Shown here piece by piece: positions 35,601-47,640 of a stretch of DNA of 64,000 nucleotides (the first letter of the stretch is position 1; every line of letters begins with the position of its first letter). Below the pieces are notes generated by a model. It had not been told where the DNA came from. It ran no database searches and saw only the letters and a list, made by a program, of their open reading frames with translations. The stretch spans positions 62,001-126,000 of the forward strand of contig SWDT01000076.1 in the NCBI GenBank assembly GCA_009193035.1, in the 5' to 3' direction. A program made the position numbers and the translations under genes. The DNA comes from Halicephalobus mephisto. Taxonomy: Eukaryota > Nematoda > Chromadorea > Rhabditida > Panagrolaimidae.

Positions 35601-38600
35601 CAAAAATATCGTTTCTGATTCCTATAGCGATGACGGAAGTGATGAAGCAGATCTCGACTCCGAACTTGTAGAAAAAGTAATTGCAAAAATACAAAAAACA
35701 ATGAGTCATATCTTCGTCTGCATGAGGACGATCGATTCCAGGGAACATGATTCCCCTGGGGGGTTCTTCGAGTCGATTCTGTTTCCGGTGGAGGAATTGA
35801 CGGATCTTGATCAACTCCCTGAATACAAGAGATAGAACAATAAAGATGTGCCATTTAGTATGGTCGAAAATGGATTCAACCTTGTGCATCCCGAACCAGC
35901 TACCTGCATTGAACACAACTGTTCCATTGGCGAGATCTTCATCCTGGAAATTATCCAAATATATCAGTTACAAGTATTGCAATCTTTAAAAACAAGATGT
36001 ACAACTTTGGGAATTTCAAACTCTTGCGCAGGAGAAATGAAAGATGATAAATTTGACAACTGACTTTCACTTTTCACTTGTCTTCTGTCACCTTTACAAT
36101 GGTCTTAAACACTTCGAAAATTACTGCATAAAAGTTCATCCTTAATTGTTTGCAAAAATATAATTTAAAAAACTTACGATACAGAAGGCCTGTAATTCTT
36201 CTTCTTTGATGAACTCCATTTGGAAGAGCATTTTCAATATGACAATTATGGAGGAGACAATGCAGATGAAATCACAAACTCTCGGAGTTTTCGTCTCCAG
36301 GGGCAGCATTATAGCGACACAGATAATCAAGGGCAGATTCAAACTGGAAACTTCCTGAACGGCGATGTAGACGATCAAAAATGCAACAACTCGATCAATG
36401 TGAATCTCGGTCAATCTCCAAATGATGTTGAAGAAGTTTTGTCTGCAATAATTTCAATAACTACTTTTCTTAATTTTAATTATGAGGTGAGGAAAGTTCA
36501 CAAAGCTATGAGGAGGGTATTAAGAAGACTTCAATCACTAGCTGCAGAGCTCATTGTAGGCGAATAGCTGATGAATAGAGAGCTCATGTACAGGAAGTTA
36601 ACAGTTCATTTGTGAGAGTTTAGAAGTTTATTTACAGACAAGTTAGATGCTCATTTATAAGAATATTCAGGAATTTGTGTTTTCAGCAAATCATCTAAAC
36701 AATTTGAACGCACTATCAATATCTATAGCAGAATCTACAAGGGAATATAGAACTATGATTACGTACAAGATAACGCAAATCTTAAATTCATAAAAGTCGT
36801 TACAAAAGTTCTCAGAAACTTTCCAACGAAAACATCACCAAAAGTCAGAATAATTCACACAAAAAAGATATATTGAAACAATCCCGACACATCGGACATA
36901 TTACGGTTCATGTACCGATACATTGAATACAATGCACTTACACACCGTATTAAATCTATATTTTCGGTACATCAGAGCTATTTTGATACATTGATACATT
37001 ACATATCATCTGTTCTTTTGTGTATAGTATATGTAAAAATATATAATGAACTAAACTCACCTATAAGATAACATTTGTTTGCATTTTTTCTCTATTTCTC
37101 CCATGACTTTTTTGATTCGTTGTTTCGCAGCTATTCCTTTGATGTCCTCTTCTGAAGGTTGCTCTATTTCCTCCGGAGCTGCTTCAATGATTCCGGATTC
37201 TAGATAGTTCATCTGTCGATGGAATAATTTCAATTTGGCCATCAGGAATCGGAGTTTCAATCCATAAACGTCGTCCTCCCATTTTTGGGTGATTTTCATC
37301 ATTTTTTCATGGAAGAAATTTAGTTGAATCAAAGTGAAAATCAAAAAACTGATAGGAGTCAAAAGTCTAATCAGCAACTGACTCGCGGATATGCTTTCTA
37401 GTCCGATGGATTTCACGACGTCATCCGACATCCCCAAGTAGTCCCTGTAGAGCTCCGGAATTCCGTGGAATTGATAAGTGTAAATAAGCGTAACAACGAA
37501 GATACAGTACCCAATCATGGTCAACCAGAAGATTTTTAGTATTTTTCTGAAGAACGGGAAGGACACTGTAAATGATGTCAGAAACACGAGGAAGAAGGCC
37601 ATGTAGACGATTCTGTAGAAGACCACCGGATTCCTCATCGAGATTAACAGCAACAAGGCCAAAACCAGGAAAATCCAAAAGTTGGAAATCTGAATCTTAA
37701 TTCTTTCAAACAACGGAGGTTTTTCGTGGACAGAAGAGACGGATTCTGATTCTTCGTCTTCTTTGATAACGACGGGTTTTTCCAAAGATTCTAAAGTTCC
37801 TGGTTTCGGTTTTTTCTGAAGTTCCAAAGTCTGCCGGAGGGCCAGCCAAAAAGCAAAATTAAAAAGTGCTTTCAGAAGAATATCGAAAACAGGAGCATTC
37901 ATTCTCGGTTTCTCCAATCCCAACTAAAATCCATATGCAAATTTTCGAAATTATTTTAAGTAATTTTGAAGTTTTAAGAAAGATTGGATATTTTCAAAAT
38001 TGAATAAAAATATCCAAAATACAGTAACCAAACTTGTAAATAATAAATATGAAGTTGGAATTAACAACTTAATTTTCAGATTCTGGCATTCCGAAAATAA
38101 GTATATAATTCTACCTTCATATTAAGGATTTATAAATTCGATTACTGTATTCTGAAAATCTATAAGTTAGAAAAAGGTACTCAAAATACAGTAATCCAAC
38201 TTGTAAATAATAAATTTAAAGTCAAAATTGAAGATCTGTTATCAGATTTAATATGTACGAGTTTGGTTACTGTACTTTGAATACTTTTTTGAATTTATAT
38301 ATCTCTATAATACAGTAACTAAAATTGTAAATAATAAATCTGAAGTCAAAGTTGAAGATCTGTTATCAGATTTAATATGTACGAGTTTGGTTACTGTACT
38401 TTGAGTACCTTTTTTGAATTCATAGATATCTATAATACAGTAACTAAAATTGTAAATAATAAATCTGAAAATTGAACGTTAACTTTCAAATTCTAGTAAT
38501 CCTGGATTTTGAAGACTAATATGTGGTTTTAACTTCAGATTTAGAATCTACAAGTTGGATTACTGTAGTTGAAACATTTTGCTCGATTTTAAAAACATCT

Positions 38601-41600
38601 AAAATTTCTTAAAAATTGTAAAATTATCTAAAGTAAATTTTAACACTTATTTACCTGTCTCAGAAATGCCGGATGTTCATCTGGAAGTTCATCTTGACTC
38701 AAAGGAAGAGAATAAATAAACTGAAAAATAAGTAAAATTGTGGCGTATATGACGATGAATGGAGCTAATCTGACGTAAAATCTCTGAGAATTCGGATGCA
38801 TCCACACGACGAAGGAAAGAATAAGCATCACGAAAGTCGACCAACTATGGTAACAAAGACTCCAAGCCTAAAAATATAAATTTTGAAAATTACTGTAAAA
38901 ATATAAATTTTTGAAATTACTGTAAAAATAAAAACTTTGAAAATTACTGTAAAAATAAAATTTTTGAAAATTACTGTAAAAATAAAAACTTTGAAAATTA
39001 CTGTAAAAATATAAATTTTGAAAATTACTGTAAAAATATAAATTTTGAAAATTACTGTAAAAATAAAAATTTTGAAAATTACTGTAAAAATATAAATTTT
39101 GAAAATTACTGTAAAAATATAAATTTTGAAAATTACTGTAAAAATATAAATTTTGAAAATTACTGTAAAAATAAAAATTTTGAAAATTACTGTAAAAATA
39201 TAAATTTTGAAAATTACTGTAAAAATAAAAATTTTGAAAATTACTGTAAAAATATAAATTTTAAAAATTACTGTAAAAATAAAAATTTTGAAAATTACTG
39301 TAAAAATAAAAATTTTTCAAAATTACTGTAAAAATATAAATTTTTTAAAATTACTGTAAAAATAAAAATTTTTAAAATTACTGTAAAAATAAAATTTTTA
39401 CCATCAAAACGATCAAGGCGATGACGTAACTTTGAGTCTTGATCGTCTCCAGAAGCGGCTTCAGATTCTCCCATTTCGCAAGATTCTTCATTTTGCTCAT
39501 TTCGGGTTTCCTCAAAACCAATTTTTCGGCGAAGGATATCTTTGGAAATTTTTTCGAAGAAATCGAACCTGCTGAAGAAACAGAATTTTTTTTATTTTGG
39601 ATTTTTTCGGATTCTTTAGAAAATTCTGGAGCAGAAATTTTTCTTTCATACCCTAAGGCAACTTTGGCTCCATTATGCGATTCAATAACCAAAGCGGCTA
39701 CAGTACCTCTGGCTTGGCTGAATAAAGTTTGCAATTCTTCCAAATCTTCGTTTTCACGGATAATCGAAATCTGAGTGGCCAGCAAGTAATAAAATAAAAA
39801 TAAAACCATTGGAGCTATGTACTCTGGCCAGATGAATGAATGATACGGTAACGGCCAAGACAAAATATCACATCGAAACGTTTTATAATGGACAAGCCCA
39901 AGAACTCTGAAAATCATTTTTCATATATTAAAATTAACTAAAATTAAATTTTCATATATCAAAGTTAACTAAAATTAAGTTTCCATATATCAAAGTTAAC
40001 TAAAATTAAGTTTTCATATATCAAAAATATTTAAAAATCACTTTTCATATATCAAAATTAACCAAAATTAAGTTTTCATATATCAAAGTTAATTATAATT
40101 AAGTTTCCATATATCAAAGTTATTTAAAAATCACTTTTTATATACCAAAATTAAGTTTCCATATATCGAAATCATTTAAAATTGATTTTTGATATGTAAA
40201 AAGCGGCGAAAAATTACTTTTCATATATCGAAATTATTTCAACTCCGTTGAAAACGAACCTGGCGATGAATTCGTGTTGTGGAAAGCTCTTGTAGACGTT
40301 TGGTAACTGGTAGATGTACAGTAAACAGAGATGGACGGCAGAATACAACAAGAATCCCCGTCTGACTTTTATCCAAAAAATTTTTGTTATCGGACGATCG
40401 AAAGCCCAAAAAGTGGCAATAATCAGAAAAAATCCAAAATACGGTATAGAGGCAAATGAAGGATGAACCGATCCGACGATACAGAAACCTACAGTAAGAA
40501 TAACGTTGTTGATTAATTCGAAATTTTCGGATCCATATTTTTTCAAGTAATTACTAAATGTCGAAAATCTTCTTGGTTTTTCTGCAGCAATTGGAGGTTC
40601 GACAATTTTCTTACGTCTTCGATATCTGAGGATTTTCAGTCTGGAAATTAACATTTTCATAAATATTCAAAAATCACAAAAAATAATTCAAATTTTTTTT
40701 TGAAAATAAAAAATAGTTTAATTACAATTTAAAAATCCCACCAAAAGTTGTTTAACTTTTTCGTTTTAAGAACAGTTATTTTTTGAAAAAATTATAATTT
40801 AAAAATCCCGCCAAAAGTTGATTTAACTTTTTCGTTTTAAAAATAGTTGTTTTTTTGAAAAAAAAATTACAATTTAAAAATCCCGCCAAAAGTTGTTTAA
40901 CTTTTTCGTTTTAAAAATAGTTGTTTTTTTTTAAATTATAATTTAAAAATCCCGCCAAAAGTTACTTAACTTTTTTGTTTTCAAAGTTACAAATTTTCGA
41001 ATTTATTTTTTTTCTTTTTTTAACTGACCTGAACAACAGTAAAGACCCGCAGATGAGGACGATGACGTCAGAAGCGAAGAGGTTAGTTTTCCTGGGGATG
41101 CTCCAGTGGGGCCGGACCCTGTCGAAGCCCATCTGTCTCAGCCACCTCGAGAACGGATGACAGTCGATTTCAGGAATAAAATTTTCTTTTTTTTTCAAAA
41201 AATCGACAAAACTATCATTGTCATTACTGTAGTCATTTTCGAATACAGTAATCGCAGGATCCGTGGGCAAAACTGGATTTTGAAAAAGGTTTTCCCAAGG
41301 AACAAAGTTGAAAATTACTTGACAGACCAAGCAGAAAGCTGCCCAGAAGGTTATCACGCAGATGAACCTGTGGGGGTGTCCTGGGTACTTCGAAGTCGGA
41401 GGGGATACTGTAAGCGGCAAGAACAGCGCAAAAACGAAGTACACAAAAGATGGAAAATTTAGCCTCAGGCTAAATGCTGAAAAATTTAATAAAATTTAAA
41501 AATTAAAGAACTTTAAACATTCCAAAAAATTTCAAATTATTTTAGAAAATTCTAAAAATTTTTATAAAATTAGAAAATTTTGAAAATTTTTGAATTTTCT

Positions 41601-41950
41601 ATAAAATTTTGAAAATTTAATTAAATTTAAAATTTTTTATTAATTTCAAAATTTTTTTATTAATTTAAAAAATTTTTGAATTTTGTACAAATTGTAAAAT
41701 TTTAATAATTTAATTAAATCCTAAAAATTTCGAAGATTTTTAAAAATTTTTAAATTATTTACTGTATTATGTAGAATTTAAAATTTTTTATTAAATTTTA
41801 AAAAATTTCAGAAATTATAAAATTTTTGAAAATTTTTAAAATTCAAAAATTTTCAAAAATTCTAATTTAAAAAAACTTACCGACAATTAAAGTAAAAGGT
41901 AATAGAAAATTGTACAAAATACGGTACGAAAATTTGTCGATTTTGGCCAT
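26674..41950 (-). CDS. pezo-1: Piezo mechanosensitive cation channel, complete
   Basis: Force-gated trimeric plasma-membrane channel. Seventeen minus-strand exons in order: 41881-41950, 41029-41476, 40218-40640, 39402-39906, 38655-38867, 37061-37923, 36178-36442, 35361-35943, 32643-34361, 30974-32118, 30465-30673, 30015-30176, 29765-29872, 29682-29721, 27923-28893, 27523-27645, 26674-27226. They total 8400 bases, 2799 residues, with every junction in frame. The N-terminus starts a blade TM repeat; AWSLCYHSW (exon 5) is a conserved blade motif. DVYAPMF (exon 13) and ENKVPG...LIIQFVLIVVDRALFLRK (exon 15) precede the cap domain. Exon 17 carries the pore helix (GGGILGLYISIVFLLGQYIRGF) and the C-terminal MFEELPNVDRILDLC...LFRSP. 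It is somewhat longer than I recall for the C. elegans protein, partly from a disordered region encoded by exons 9-10. Confidence 0.95.
27227..27522. repeat. Tandem repeat in Piezo intron 16
   Basis: Short units AAAATTACATTATTAAAAAAATT with ACTGTAAAAAC words, about six copies, filling the intron. Confidence 0.75.
28894..29681. repeat. Tandem repeat in Piezo intron 14 (unit about 90 bases)
   Basis: About seven copies containing AAAATACTAATTCAAATTGATC, GAAATTTCAGAAATTTTAG and TCATTATATTTTGAG, between about 28910 and 29490. Confidence 0.85.
31550..31710 (-). repeat. pezo-1: Coding repeat in Piezo exon 10 (Asp/Val/Gly/Lys)
   Basis: DNA units of 12-24 bases (ATCGACxxxxxTCATC on the plus strand) encode alternating VDG, DLDG and VDEKI words over about 50 residues near protein position 1840-1890. 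The region lies in an intracellular linker between TM units and should be disordered. It keeps the frame open, so it is an in-frame expansion. Confidence 0.8.
32119..32642. repeat. Tandem repeat in Piezo intron 9
   Basis: Units of about 30-40 bases built from TTTTATATAAAAAGTTAAAAATTAAA, more than ten copies, filling the whole intron. Confidence 0.85.
34640..35160. repeat. About 92-bp satellite in Piezo intron 8
   Basis: Units carry TGCATTAAGACAACTCTCATG, AGCAGATATATT, ATCGATATATTAACTTGA and TATCGGTGCATTGTATTCAA. Anchor words fall at 34864, 34955 and 35048. Related, more diverged words occur in intron 6 (about 36890-37020). Confidence 0.85.
38030..38500. repeat. Tandem repeat in Piezo intron 5 (unit about 120 bases)
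   Basis: Three to four copies with GTTACTGTACTTTGA, ATACAGTAACTAAAATTGTAAATAATAAATCTGAAGTC and GAAGATCTGTTATCAGATTTAATATG. Confidence 0.8.
38878..39395. repeat. TTACTGTAAAAAT tandem array in Piezo intron 4
   Basis: About 19 units of 26-28 bases: AAATTACTGTAAAAATA followed by TAAATTTTG or AAAATTTTG. It occupies essentially the whole intron. Confidence 0.95.
39915..40205. repeat. Tandem repeat in Piezo intron 3
   Basis: About eight units of roughly 35 bases: TTTTCATATATCAAAGTTAA followed by CTAAAATTAAG. Confidence 0.85.
40680..40985. repeat. Tandem repeat in Piezo intron 2 (unit about 65 bases)
   Basis: Four copies of ATTTAAAAATCCCGCCAAAAG followed by TTTAACTTTTTCGTTTTAAAA and a T run. Confidence 0.9.
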
Positions 41951-42239
41951 TTTTTCTTTTTTGATGACGTCTGTTTTTTGATTAACAAATTTCGAACATT
42001 CCGGAATTTCGAAAATCGAATTCCAATTTTTCCAACTTTTTACAAAAATTACATAAAAACTAAAAAAAATTAAAATAACTTTTTAAAAATGCCCGAAATA
42101 AACACGGATTTTTTTGCCTCAGGATATTTGTCGAATTATTTATAAAAACAAAGAATTATAAATATTAAATAACCAAACACAGTAAAAATTAAAATTGTTT
42201 CTATGTAAAATTTTTGAATTTTCAGATTTTAGGTGTTAA

Positions 42240-42850
42240 TAGTATAATTTTGTAAGATTTTGGAGGATTTTGGAAATCGTTAAGAGATTCGGGAATGATT
42301 ATAGAGGCATGGGAGATATTTTAGAATGATTTTAAAGATCTTGATGATGTTCTAGAATAACTTTAGAGATTTTTATGATATTCTAGAATAACTTTAGAAA
42401 CCTTGATGATGTTCTGGAATGATCCCAGAGTCGTTAAAAATATTTTAGAATGACTTTAAAGATCCTTATTATATTTTGGAACGATTCCAGAGATCTTGAT
42501 ATTATTCTGGAACAACTTTAGCAATCTCGATGATGTTTTGGAATAATTCCAGAGATCTCGATGATATTCTAGAATAACATTAAAGACCTTTACAATATTA
42601 TAGAACAACTTCAGAGATCTTGATGATATTCTAGAATAACTTTAGAGATCTTGAAAAAATTCTAAAATAACATTAAAGACCTTTATGATATTCTGGAATG
42701 ATTTTAGAAACCTTGATATTATTCTTAAATGATCCCAGAGTCGTTAAAAATATTTTAGAATAACTTTAGAGATCCTTATGATATTCTAGAATAATTTTAA
42801 ATACCTTAACAAGATTCTACAAATCTTTAAAAAATTCTAAAACAACTCTA
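42240..42850. repeat. GATATTCTAGAATAACTTTAGAGATCTTGAT minisatellite
   Basis: About 17 degenerate units of 30-35 bases containing TTCTAGAATAACTTTAGAGA and CTTGATGAT. The unit again contains the palindrome TTCTAGAA. Confidence 0.85.
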
Positions 42851-43169
42851 GGAACTTCCTACTGAATTCTAAAAAATTTCAGAATCTTTTGTAAGATTCC
42901 CAAAATTTAAAAATTTTTTAAAATTAATAAATTTTAAAAATTTTATAAAACTTCTGCAAACAGCTAGTTTTAAAAAAAGAAAAAATCTAAATAATTTGAG
43001 TATTTTTTATGCTTGAGAACTTGACGTAAAAAAGCATTTGTCATTTCTTCAGAACTTGCCAGATATCCGGATCAAATGTCACAGAACCAGAAATGATTTG
43101 ACACAAAAGTGTAAAACTCAAAAAAATCTAATTTTATTTCAGTGTCGAAATTTACAAAATGTTCGACAT

Positions 43170-43800
43170 AAAAATTAAAATTAAATCGAATTTTAACAAA
43201 ATAATTAAATATTTTAATTTGATAAAATATTATAAAAAATTATGAATTTTATTTTAATTTTGATTTTGATGCGTCTACAGTAATGTTACAGGTTTTATTT
43301 TGACTTTAATGTCGATTTGTTTATTAAAATATTATAAAAAAATATGAATTTTATTTTAATTTTGATATGTCTACAGTAATGTTGCGCGCAAGTTGCAGGT
43401 TTTATTTCGATACTGATCTATGCCCTAAAATACTGTGCACAAGCTGCAGGTTTTATTTTGACTTTAATGTCGATTTGTCTATTAAAATATTATAAAAAAT
43501 TATGAATTTTATTAAAATTTTAATTTTGATGTGTCTACAGTAATGTTGCGCGCAAGTTGCAAGTTTTATTTTGACTTTAATGTTGATTTGTTTATTAAAA
43601 TATTATAAAAAATTATGAATTTTATTTCGACTTTAATGTCAACTTATCTGCCAGAACGTTGCGCGCAAGCTGCAAGCTTCACTTTGATTTTTAAGTCGAT
43701 TTATCAGTCAGAATATTGAATGCATATTGCAAATTCGACTTTGATGTTGATTTATCTCCTAGAACGTTGCGTGCAAATTGCAGATTTTACTTTATTTTAA
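43170..43800. repeat. Repeat with GTTGCGCGCAA palindromes
   Basis: Units of 60-120 bases combine TATGAATTTTATTTTAATTTTGAT, GTCTACAGTAATGTTGCGCGCAAG and TTGCAGGTTTTATTTTGACTTTAATGTCG. The CG-rich core TTGCGCGCAA stands out in this AT-rich DNA. Confidence 0.8.
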
Positions 43801-44369
43801 TTCCGATTTCTTCCTAGACCTTAATCCAGGAAGAAAAGTATGTTCAAACACATACAGTATCTCTTTCAAAAAGTCAAATTTAAAAATTCGATGATGTTTG
43901 TTCTCTTAAAATTTTCGTTTTTTGATTGTTATGAGTCCCTGAGGATCCAACTGTCATTTTCAAAAATAATAAAATTAAAGTTTTTTAAAAATAAAAATAA
44001 AAATTCAAAAACAACTTTTTTTAAATTTTCGATTTTTTGGAAATTTTTAAAAATTTAATTTTAAATTATTATTAAACTAATTTATTTTTCTTGAGGGATT
44101 GTTTTCGAAAAAAAATTTTCAAAATTCATTGGTGCCAGGTGGTTAAAAATTTTCCAAAAAAATTAACAAAGATAAATCACCCGGAAATGACTGAAAAATA
44201 AAAATAAAATTTTCTGACATATTAGTACTATGATCTCTTACAACGAAAAACCTGCAAATTTTCTTACGACGAAAATACGATGAAATTGAAAAACATCTCT
44301 TGAAACGAAGAATGCCAAAAATATATTTTAAAATATTTTTAAAATAAAAAAGTTTTTTTATTTTTTGTA

Positions 44370-44720
44370 GCGAAAAAAATGGAAAATCTCAAAACGAAAA
44401 AAAGTGAAAAATCTCAAAACGAAAAGATGGAAAATCTCACAACGAAAAAAGTGAAAAATCTCAAAACAAAAAAAGTAGAAAAATTTCATAACGAAAAAGT
44501 GAAAAATCTCACAACGAAAAAAGTGAGAAATCTCACAACGAAAAGATGAAAAATCTCAAAACGAAAAAAAGTGAAAAATCTCAAAACGAAAAAGATGAAA
44601 AATCTCAACACGAAAAAATGGAAAATCTTACAACGAAAAAAAAGTGAAAAATCTTACAACGAAAAAGATGAAAAATCTCACAACGAAAAAGTGAAAAATC
44701 TCAGAATGAAAAAAATTTCT
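44370..44720. repeat. AAAATCTCAMAACGAAAAA minisatellite
   Basis: About 15-16 units of 20-24 bases: GTGAAAAATCTCAAAACGAAAAA, with CACAACG and CTTACAACG variants. Confidence 0.9.
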
Positions 44721-45539
44721 TACTATAGAAAGTTTAAAAACTAACGATCGGAAAAACACGATGTGTTTTGTTATTTTCGGCATTGATTAATGGATGGGTT
44801 AATGAGAGCACCTGAGGCACTGATGACCAGTTACTCGTCTAGCCCACCAGATTGGCAGCAATTGCAAATTTGAAAAACAAATTCCAGAAGTTGCAGAAAA
44901 CGAAATTGAATTTTCTTTTGTATTTTCGCTTCAAAACCAAAAATTTTTTACTTTTTTATTTTTAAAAAATAATTAAATTTTACCTTTTTCAAAAAAGTTT
45001 AATTTTTAGTTTTAAAAATAGTAAAATTTAAATTTAAAAATATATAAAATTTTAGAGAAAAAATATTTAAATTTAAAAAAGTTTAAATTTAAAAAAATAT
45101 ATCTTTAATTTTTTTTTAAAATATTTAAGTTTTTTAAAAAAATATATTTAATTTTGAAAAAAATATTTAAATTCCAAAAAATATATTTAATTTTTTTTGT
45201 TTAAATTTTTTATTTTTAAAAACATATATTTTATTTTTGAAAATATATAATTGTACTTTTAGTGATAAAAATTCAAAAATCGAAAAAATGCAACTTTTTT
45301 AAAATGGTCCTCAATCGGGTTGTTCATAAAAATGGGTTTTAAAAAGTCGAATAAATTCACTGGGGATCTGCAGTCGATGTTCATTTTATAAAAAATGTTA
45401 AATTTAGTGTGAAAAATAAAAAAAAGTTTTTCGAAATTATTTAAATGCAAATTTTGGAAAATTTAAAAAATAAATAAAATATGCAAATTTTATTTTTATT
45501 TCGAAATTTTTATGTTTAAAAAAAGGAAAATAGTAATTT

Positions 45540-45810
45540 ATTTATTTTATATATTGCGCGCAATTTGCGGACTTTATTTTTATTTGAATTTTAAAATTTA
45601 CAAACCTAAATATTAAAAATGCCACCTTGCTCGAACGTTGCACGCAATGTGCAGATTTTATTTTTATTAAAATTTCGAAATTTACAAACTCAAATATTAA
45701 AAATACCACCTTGATTGAATGTTGCGCGCAACATGCAAATTTTATTTTTATGTAAATATTAAAAATACCACCTTGCTTGAATGTTGCGCGCAATATGCAA
45801 ATCTTTGATT
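45540..45810. repeat. Second GTTGCGCGCAA repeat cluster
   Basis: Four units with AATATTAAAAATACCACCTTG, GAATGTTGCGCGCAACATGC and AAATTTTATTTTTAT, period about 65-80 bases. It shares the TTGCGCGCAA core with the cluster at 43170-43800. Confidence 0.8.
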
Positions 45811-46122
45811 TCCGAAATTTGGATTTTTCGTGCTCAGATACAATTTCCGAAATTTGGATTTCTCATCCTAAAACGTGATTTTTGAAATTTTGATTTTTTA
45901 CATTTCGATATATTTTAATAATTTTGACACACATTTCTAATTTTGTAAAATACGATTTTGGAACTTTTAAGAATAATACAACTTTACAGTTTTTAGTCTC
46001 AACTGAAAAATTCCAAAAATTTCCTTCAAAACCATTTTTAATGATTTTGTGACAAAAATATTGATTTTTTTTATAAATTTATTTTTAAATAAAAATATTT
46101 ATTTTTTTATAAAAATATTATT

Positions 46123-46872
46123 TCATATCGATGGCCCGAAAGGTAAATTTTGAATATTTTCAGAACTATTTGGAATTTTTCGAATATCTTCTTTGATTTC
46201 AGAATTCATCGGAGAATTTTTTTTATTTTCGACGACCGTCATTTCATCTTCGGATGCTGTGTCTTCGTGAAAAAATTCTTTGTTTTCTAAGTTGTCTTTA
46301 TCCCGGAGATTACGGTAGAACGAAAGACTGGAATCGTCATACTGTAGAGAAACAGTATCTTGTTGGAAATCTTCATTTTTATTTTTTATCAAATCTAAAA
46401 TTCTTTTACGATTACTGTAGGCACAAATAACCACAATAATGAAAATAAATAAAAATAACGACCAAAAATAAAATATTTCTTTTGCCGAAATTACGGTAGT
46501 TTCGACGACTTTAATTTTGGGTTTAATAATTATGAATACTTGTTTTGGACAATTTTCAGAATCCACAGGAATACAGCATTTTTTATGAAATTCGACAATT
46601 GGAGGAAAACAGAATTCTGAAGGCGAGTAACTTTCCATGTTTAAAAACGAACTTATGAAGTAAAATACAATGTAAAATTGTAAACCAGCACTGAATACCA
46701 TATTCAAAAATCGAATTAATTTAATAAGAAACTTTCCGAAATTGTTTTTTGGAACATTTTCTTCGAAAAATTTAATAATTTCTTCCAAAAAAACAGACAA
46801 TATCAGCAGATGCCCGAGGCTAAATCGGGATCTTGTGAAAATAACAGAAATAAAATTTAATAAACCAGCCAT
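46123..46872 (-). CDS. Unrecognised multi-pass membrane protein
   Basis: Single-exon minus-strand frame from ATG 46872 to a stop at 46123, 249 residues. There are three or four hydrophobic segments: about residues 5-35, 45-75 (LIRFLNMVFSAGLQFYIVFYF) and 130-160 (IFYFWSLFLFIFIIVVICAYS). Between the second and last is a Cys-containing loop (FCFPPI..KKCCIPVDSENCPK) that could be extracellular. The C-terminal 85 residues are polar and acidic. A TATA-like TTTATATAAA lies about 25 bases upstream of the ATG, at roughly 46897-46907. I do not recognise the family. Extra upstream exons are possible, but an in-frame stop precedes the ATG. Confidence 0.5.
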   Translation of the reverse strand: MAGLLNFISVIFTRSRFSLGHLLILSVFLEEIIKFFEENVPKNNFGKFLIKLIRFLNMVFSAGLQFYIVFYFISSFLNMESYSPSEFCFPPIVEFHKKCCIPVDSENCPKQVFIIIKPKIKVVETTVISAKEIFYFWSLFLFIFIIVVICAYSNRKRILDLIKNKNEDFQQDTVSLQYDDSSLSFYRNLRDKDNLENKEFFHEDTASEDEMTVVENKKNSPMNSEIKEDIRKIPNSSENIQNLPFGPSI

Positions 46873-47097
46873 ATATGATAAAAACAAAAACGGAGATTTT
46901 TATATAAATTTATTTTTCCAAAGGTTCGTTGTCTATGTGCTGATAAGGAATTTTCCACAATAATTGATCGGATTTTTGTGACTATGATGTGTTTGTAGTA
47001 TGTTGTGGGATTGGTATTGGAGTGTCAATAGTATGACATTGGAGCTTCGTAATTATCTGTAAAACTGTTGGTTCCTTGACACTTGGGAATCTGGTTC
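46873..47097. promoter_or_regulatory. Upstream region of the membrane-protein gene
   Basis: Only the TATA-like sequence noted for the 46123-46872 gene is visible. The remaining bases show no clear feature. Confidence 0.3.
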
Positions 47098-47640
47098 ATT
47101 ATTATTATTATTATTATTTATTGCCTTTTCCAACAGTTATGTATTTGGTACAAAATCAGGGAATAACGTCTTCATGGCTGTGATTGGGTCCGTCCAAAGA
47201 TGGTAAGGTTGAATGGTTCGGTTCTTTGCTGGGCATTTCAGGAAATGTTGAACGGTCAGTTTCCTGGCACCACAGTCTTGAATCTGGTTCATCCGTCTTC
47301 GTGGTGGAGCATATCCTTCAGCTACCTTCTGTATTCCTCGCGGTTTCTGACGAGTTGTTGTCACTGTTCCCCAATCATGTTTTCCATGTCCTTATGTCAT
47401 CTGTTTTGAGGTCTTCCTTGACGTTGTTGGTTTCTACCATTAGAAATTCAATCCTGTTTATCTTAACACAAGCATAGAACAAAAATAATAAAGATTCTCG
47501 TTTGATCGAAGTCAAACTGAGATTAGATCAGATTTGGATTTTCTCAACGACTTACTTACACTTTTGTCTCACTTCTCAAGCAGAGCTTTGGGCTTCCTTT
47601 CCAGACAGTTCGCGGTTTGATTCAGAAAATCCAGCTTCAC
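47098..47640 (-). mobile_element. 5'-truncated non-LTR retrotransposon (LINE) remnant
   Basis: On the minus strand the sequence ends in AATAAATAATAATAATAAT, a 3' tail typical of LINEs (47098-47120). It is preceded by a decayed frame (47137-47364) containing CGARKLTVQHFLKCP, which resembles the Cys/His motif near the C-terminus of many reverse transcriptases. A related stretch occurs in opposite orientation at about 52337-52560 (shared TTTGTTCTATGCTTGTGTTA / GATAAACAGG words). Stops and frameshifts interrupt it. Confidence 0.6.

Larger units (their letters stand above)
41951..46122. other. Piezo 5' flank: four minisatellites, no clear gene
   Basis: More than 4 kb upstream of the Piezo start, consisting largely of repeats (listed separately) and A/T-rich DNA. 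Piezo promoter elements probably lie just above 41950, but no TATA box or defined start site is visible. A 63-aa minus frame at 45259-45450 has no recognisable domain and no linked exon, so it was not called as a gene. Confidence 0.55.

Noticed and set aside
36220..36567. 115-aa plus-strand ORF
   Set aside because: Antisense to Piezo exon 7, whose frame and splice sites fit perfectly.
38878..39395. CRISPR-like array of regular repeats
   Set aside because: Units are contiguous with no unique spacers and lie in an intron of a eukaryotic gene; it is an ordinary tandem repeat.
45259..45450. 63-aa minus ORF
   Set aside because: No recognisable domain and no connecting splice site to the nearby membrane-protein gene, which already has its own stop codon.
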